From JAGLGH01 sp034723595 (GTDB lineage: Archaea; Nanobdellota; Nanobdellia; Woesearchaeales; JAGLGH01), in the NCBI GenBank assembly GCA_034723595.1, contig JAYEPB010000019.1:1-5873 (forward strand): a stretch of DNA of 5,873 bases, written 5' to 3'. Position 1 is the first letter of the stretch. The number at the start of each line of letters is the position of its first letter. Below, piece after piece: positions 5,780 through 5,873 of this stretch. The position numbers were made by a program, and so were the translations under genes. The notes beneath the pieces are model-generated. The model was not told the DNA's origin, did not search any database, and saw only the letters and a list, made by a program, of their open reading frames with translations.

Positions 5780-5873
5780 TCTGTTGAAATGATAAAAGAA
5801 TAACCCAAAAAAAGCCTTTGCTCCTGCCTCTGCCTGAAATGATTTAAACCAATTGATTCTTCTTTTTATTTCT
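5759..5873 (-). CDS. Partial frame, possible transposase C-terminus
   Basis: On the minus strand a frame is open from the right edge (first full codon at 5870-5872) for 37 codons to a TAG at 5759-5761. Its peptide includes IKRRINWFKSFQAEAG, then AKAFFGLFFYHFN, then RNYPNTG. The basic RR, FKSF, Ala-rich and F-x-YHFN succession resembles the end of DDE transposases (compare the GFKSFESA...YNF-type ends of IS6-like and related families), but this is from memory and the fragment is short. The start lies outside the window. The stop falls inside the right arm of the palindrome, an arrangement expected when a transposase gene ends close to the element's terminal repeat. It could also be a chance frame; confidence is low to moderate. 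Confidence 0.35.
   Translation of the reverse strand, partial: EIKRRINWFKSFQAEAGAKAFFGLFFYHFNRNYPNTG

Overview
The window looks like a piece of an archaeal chromosome, most likely from an uncultured DPANN-type lineage. The lineage is my inference. The archaeal call rests on TATA-like boxes about 26 bp ahead of inferred transcription starts, strong AGGTGAT-type ribosome binding sites matching the archaeal 16S 3' end, two genes that look leaderless, and low GC. The secreted protease also carries modules I associate with such genomes: thrombospondin-3/MopE-like acidic Cys-rich segments and a C-terminal CSD..DND.D..DP.C tail.

The left half (1-4026) is devoted to the cell surface. A gene running off the left edge on the minus strand (1-843) encodes an exported Ig/DUF11-like protein rich in N-glycosylation sequons. 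It is divergent, across 103 bp holding two back-to-back promoters, from a 773-residue secreted papain-family (C1A) cysteine protease with a modular tail (947-3268). After a T-rich terminator comes a small membrane-anchored protein of unknown function (3403-4026).

The right half (4078-5679) is a two-gene cytosolic operon: a D-2-hydroxyacid (D-lactate-like) dehydrogenase and, 15 bp later, a DJ-1/PfpI-family protein. The dehydrogenase has no ATG, GTG or TTG where homology, ribosome binding site and promoter all place its start; the best candidate is an ATA codon at 4129. The pairing suggests reactive-carbonyl or D-lactate metabolism, but this is inference.

The right end holds a strong imperfect palindrome (5707-5779). 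A minus-strand reading frame of 37 codons enters from the right edge and stops inside the palindrome's right arm. It may be the C-terminus of a transposase, which would make the palindrome a mobile-element end or two abutted inverted repeats. No RNA gene or CRISPR array was seen.
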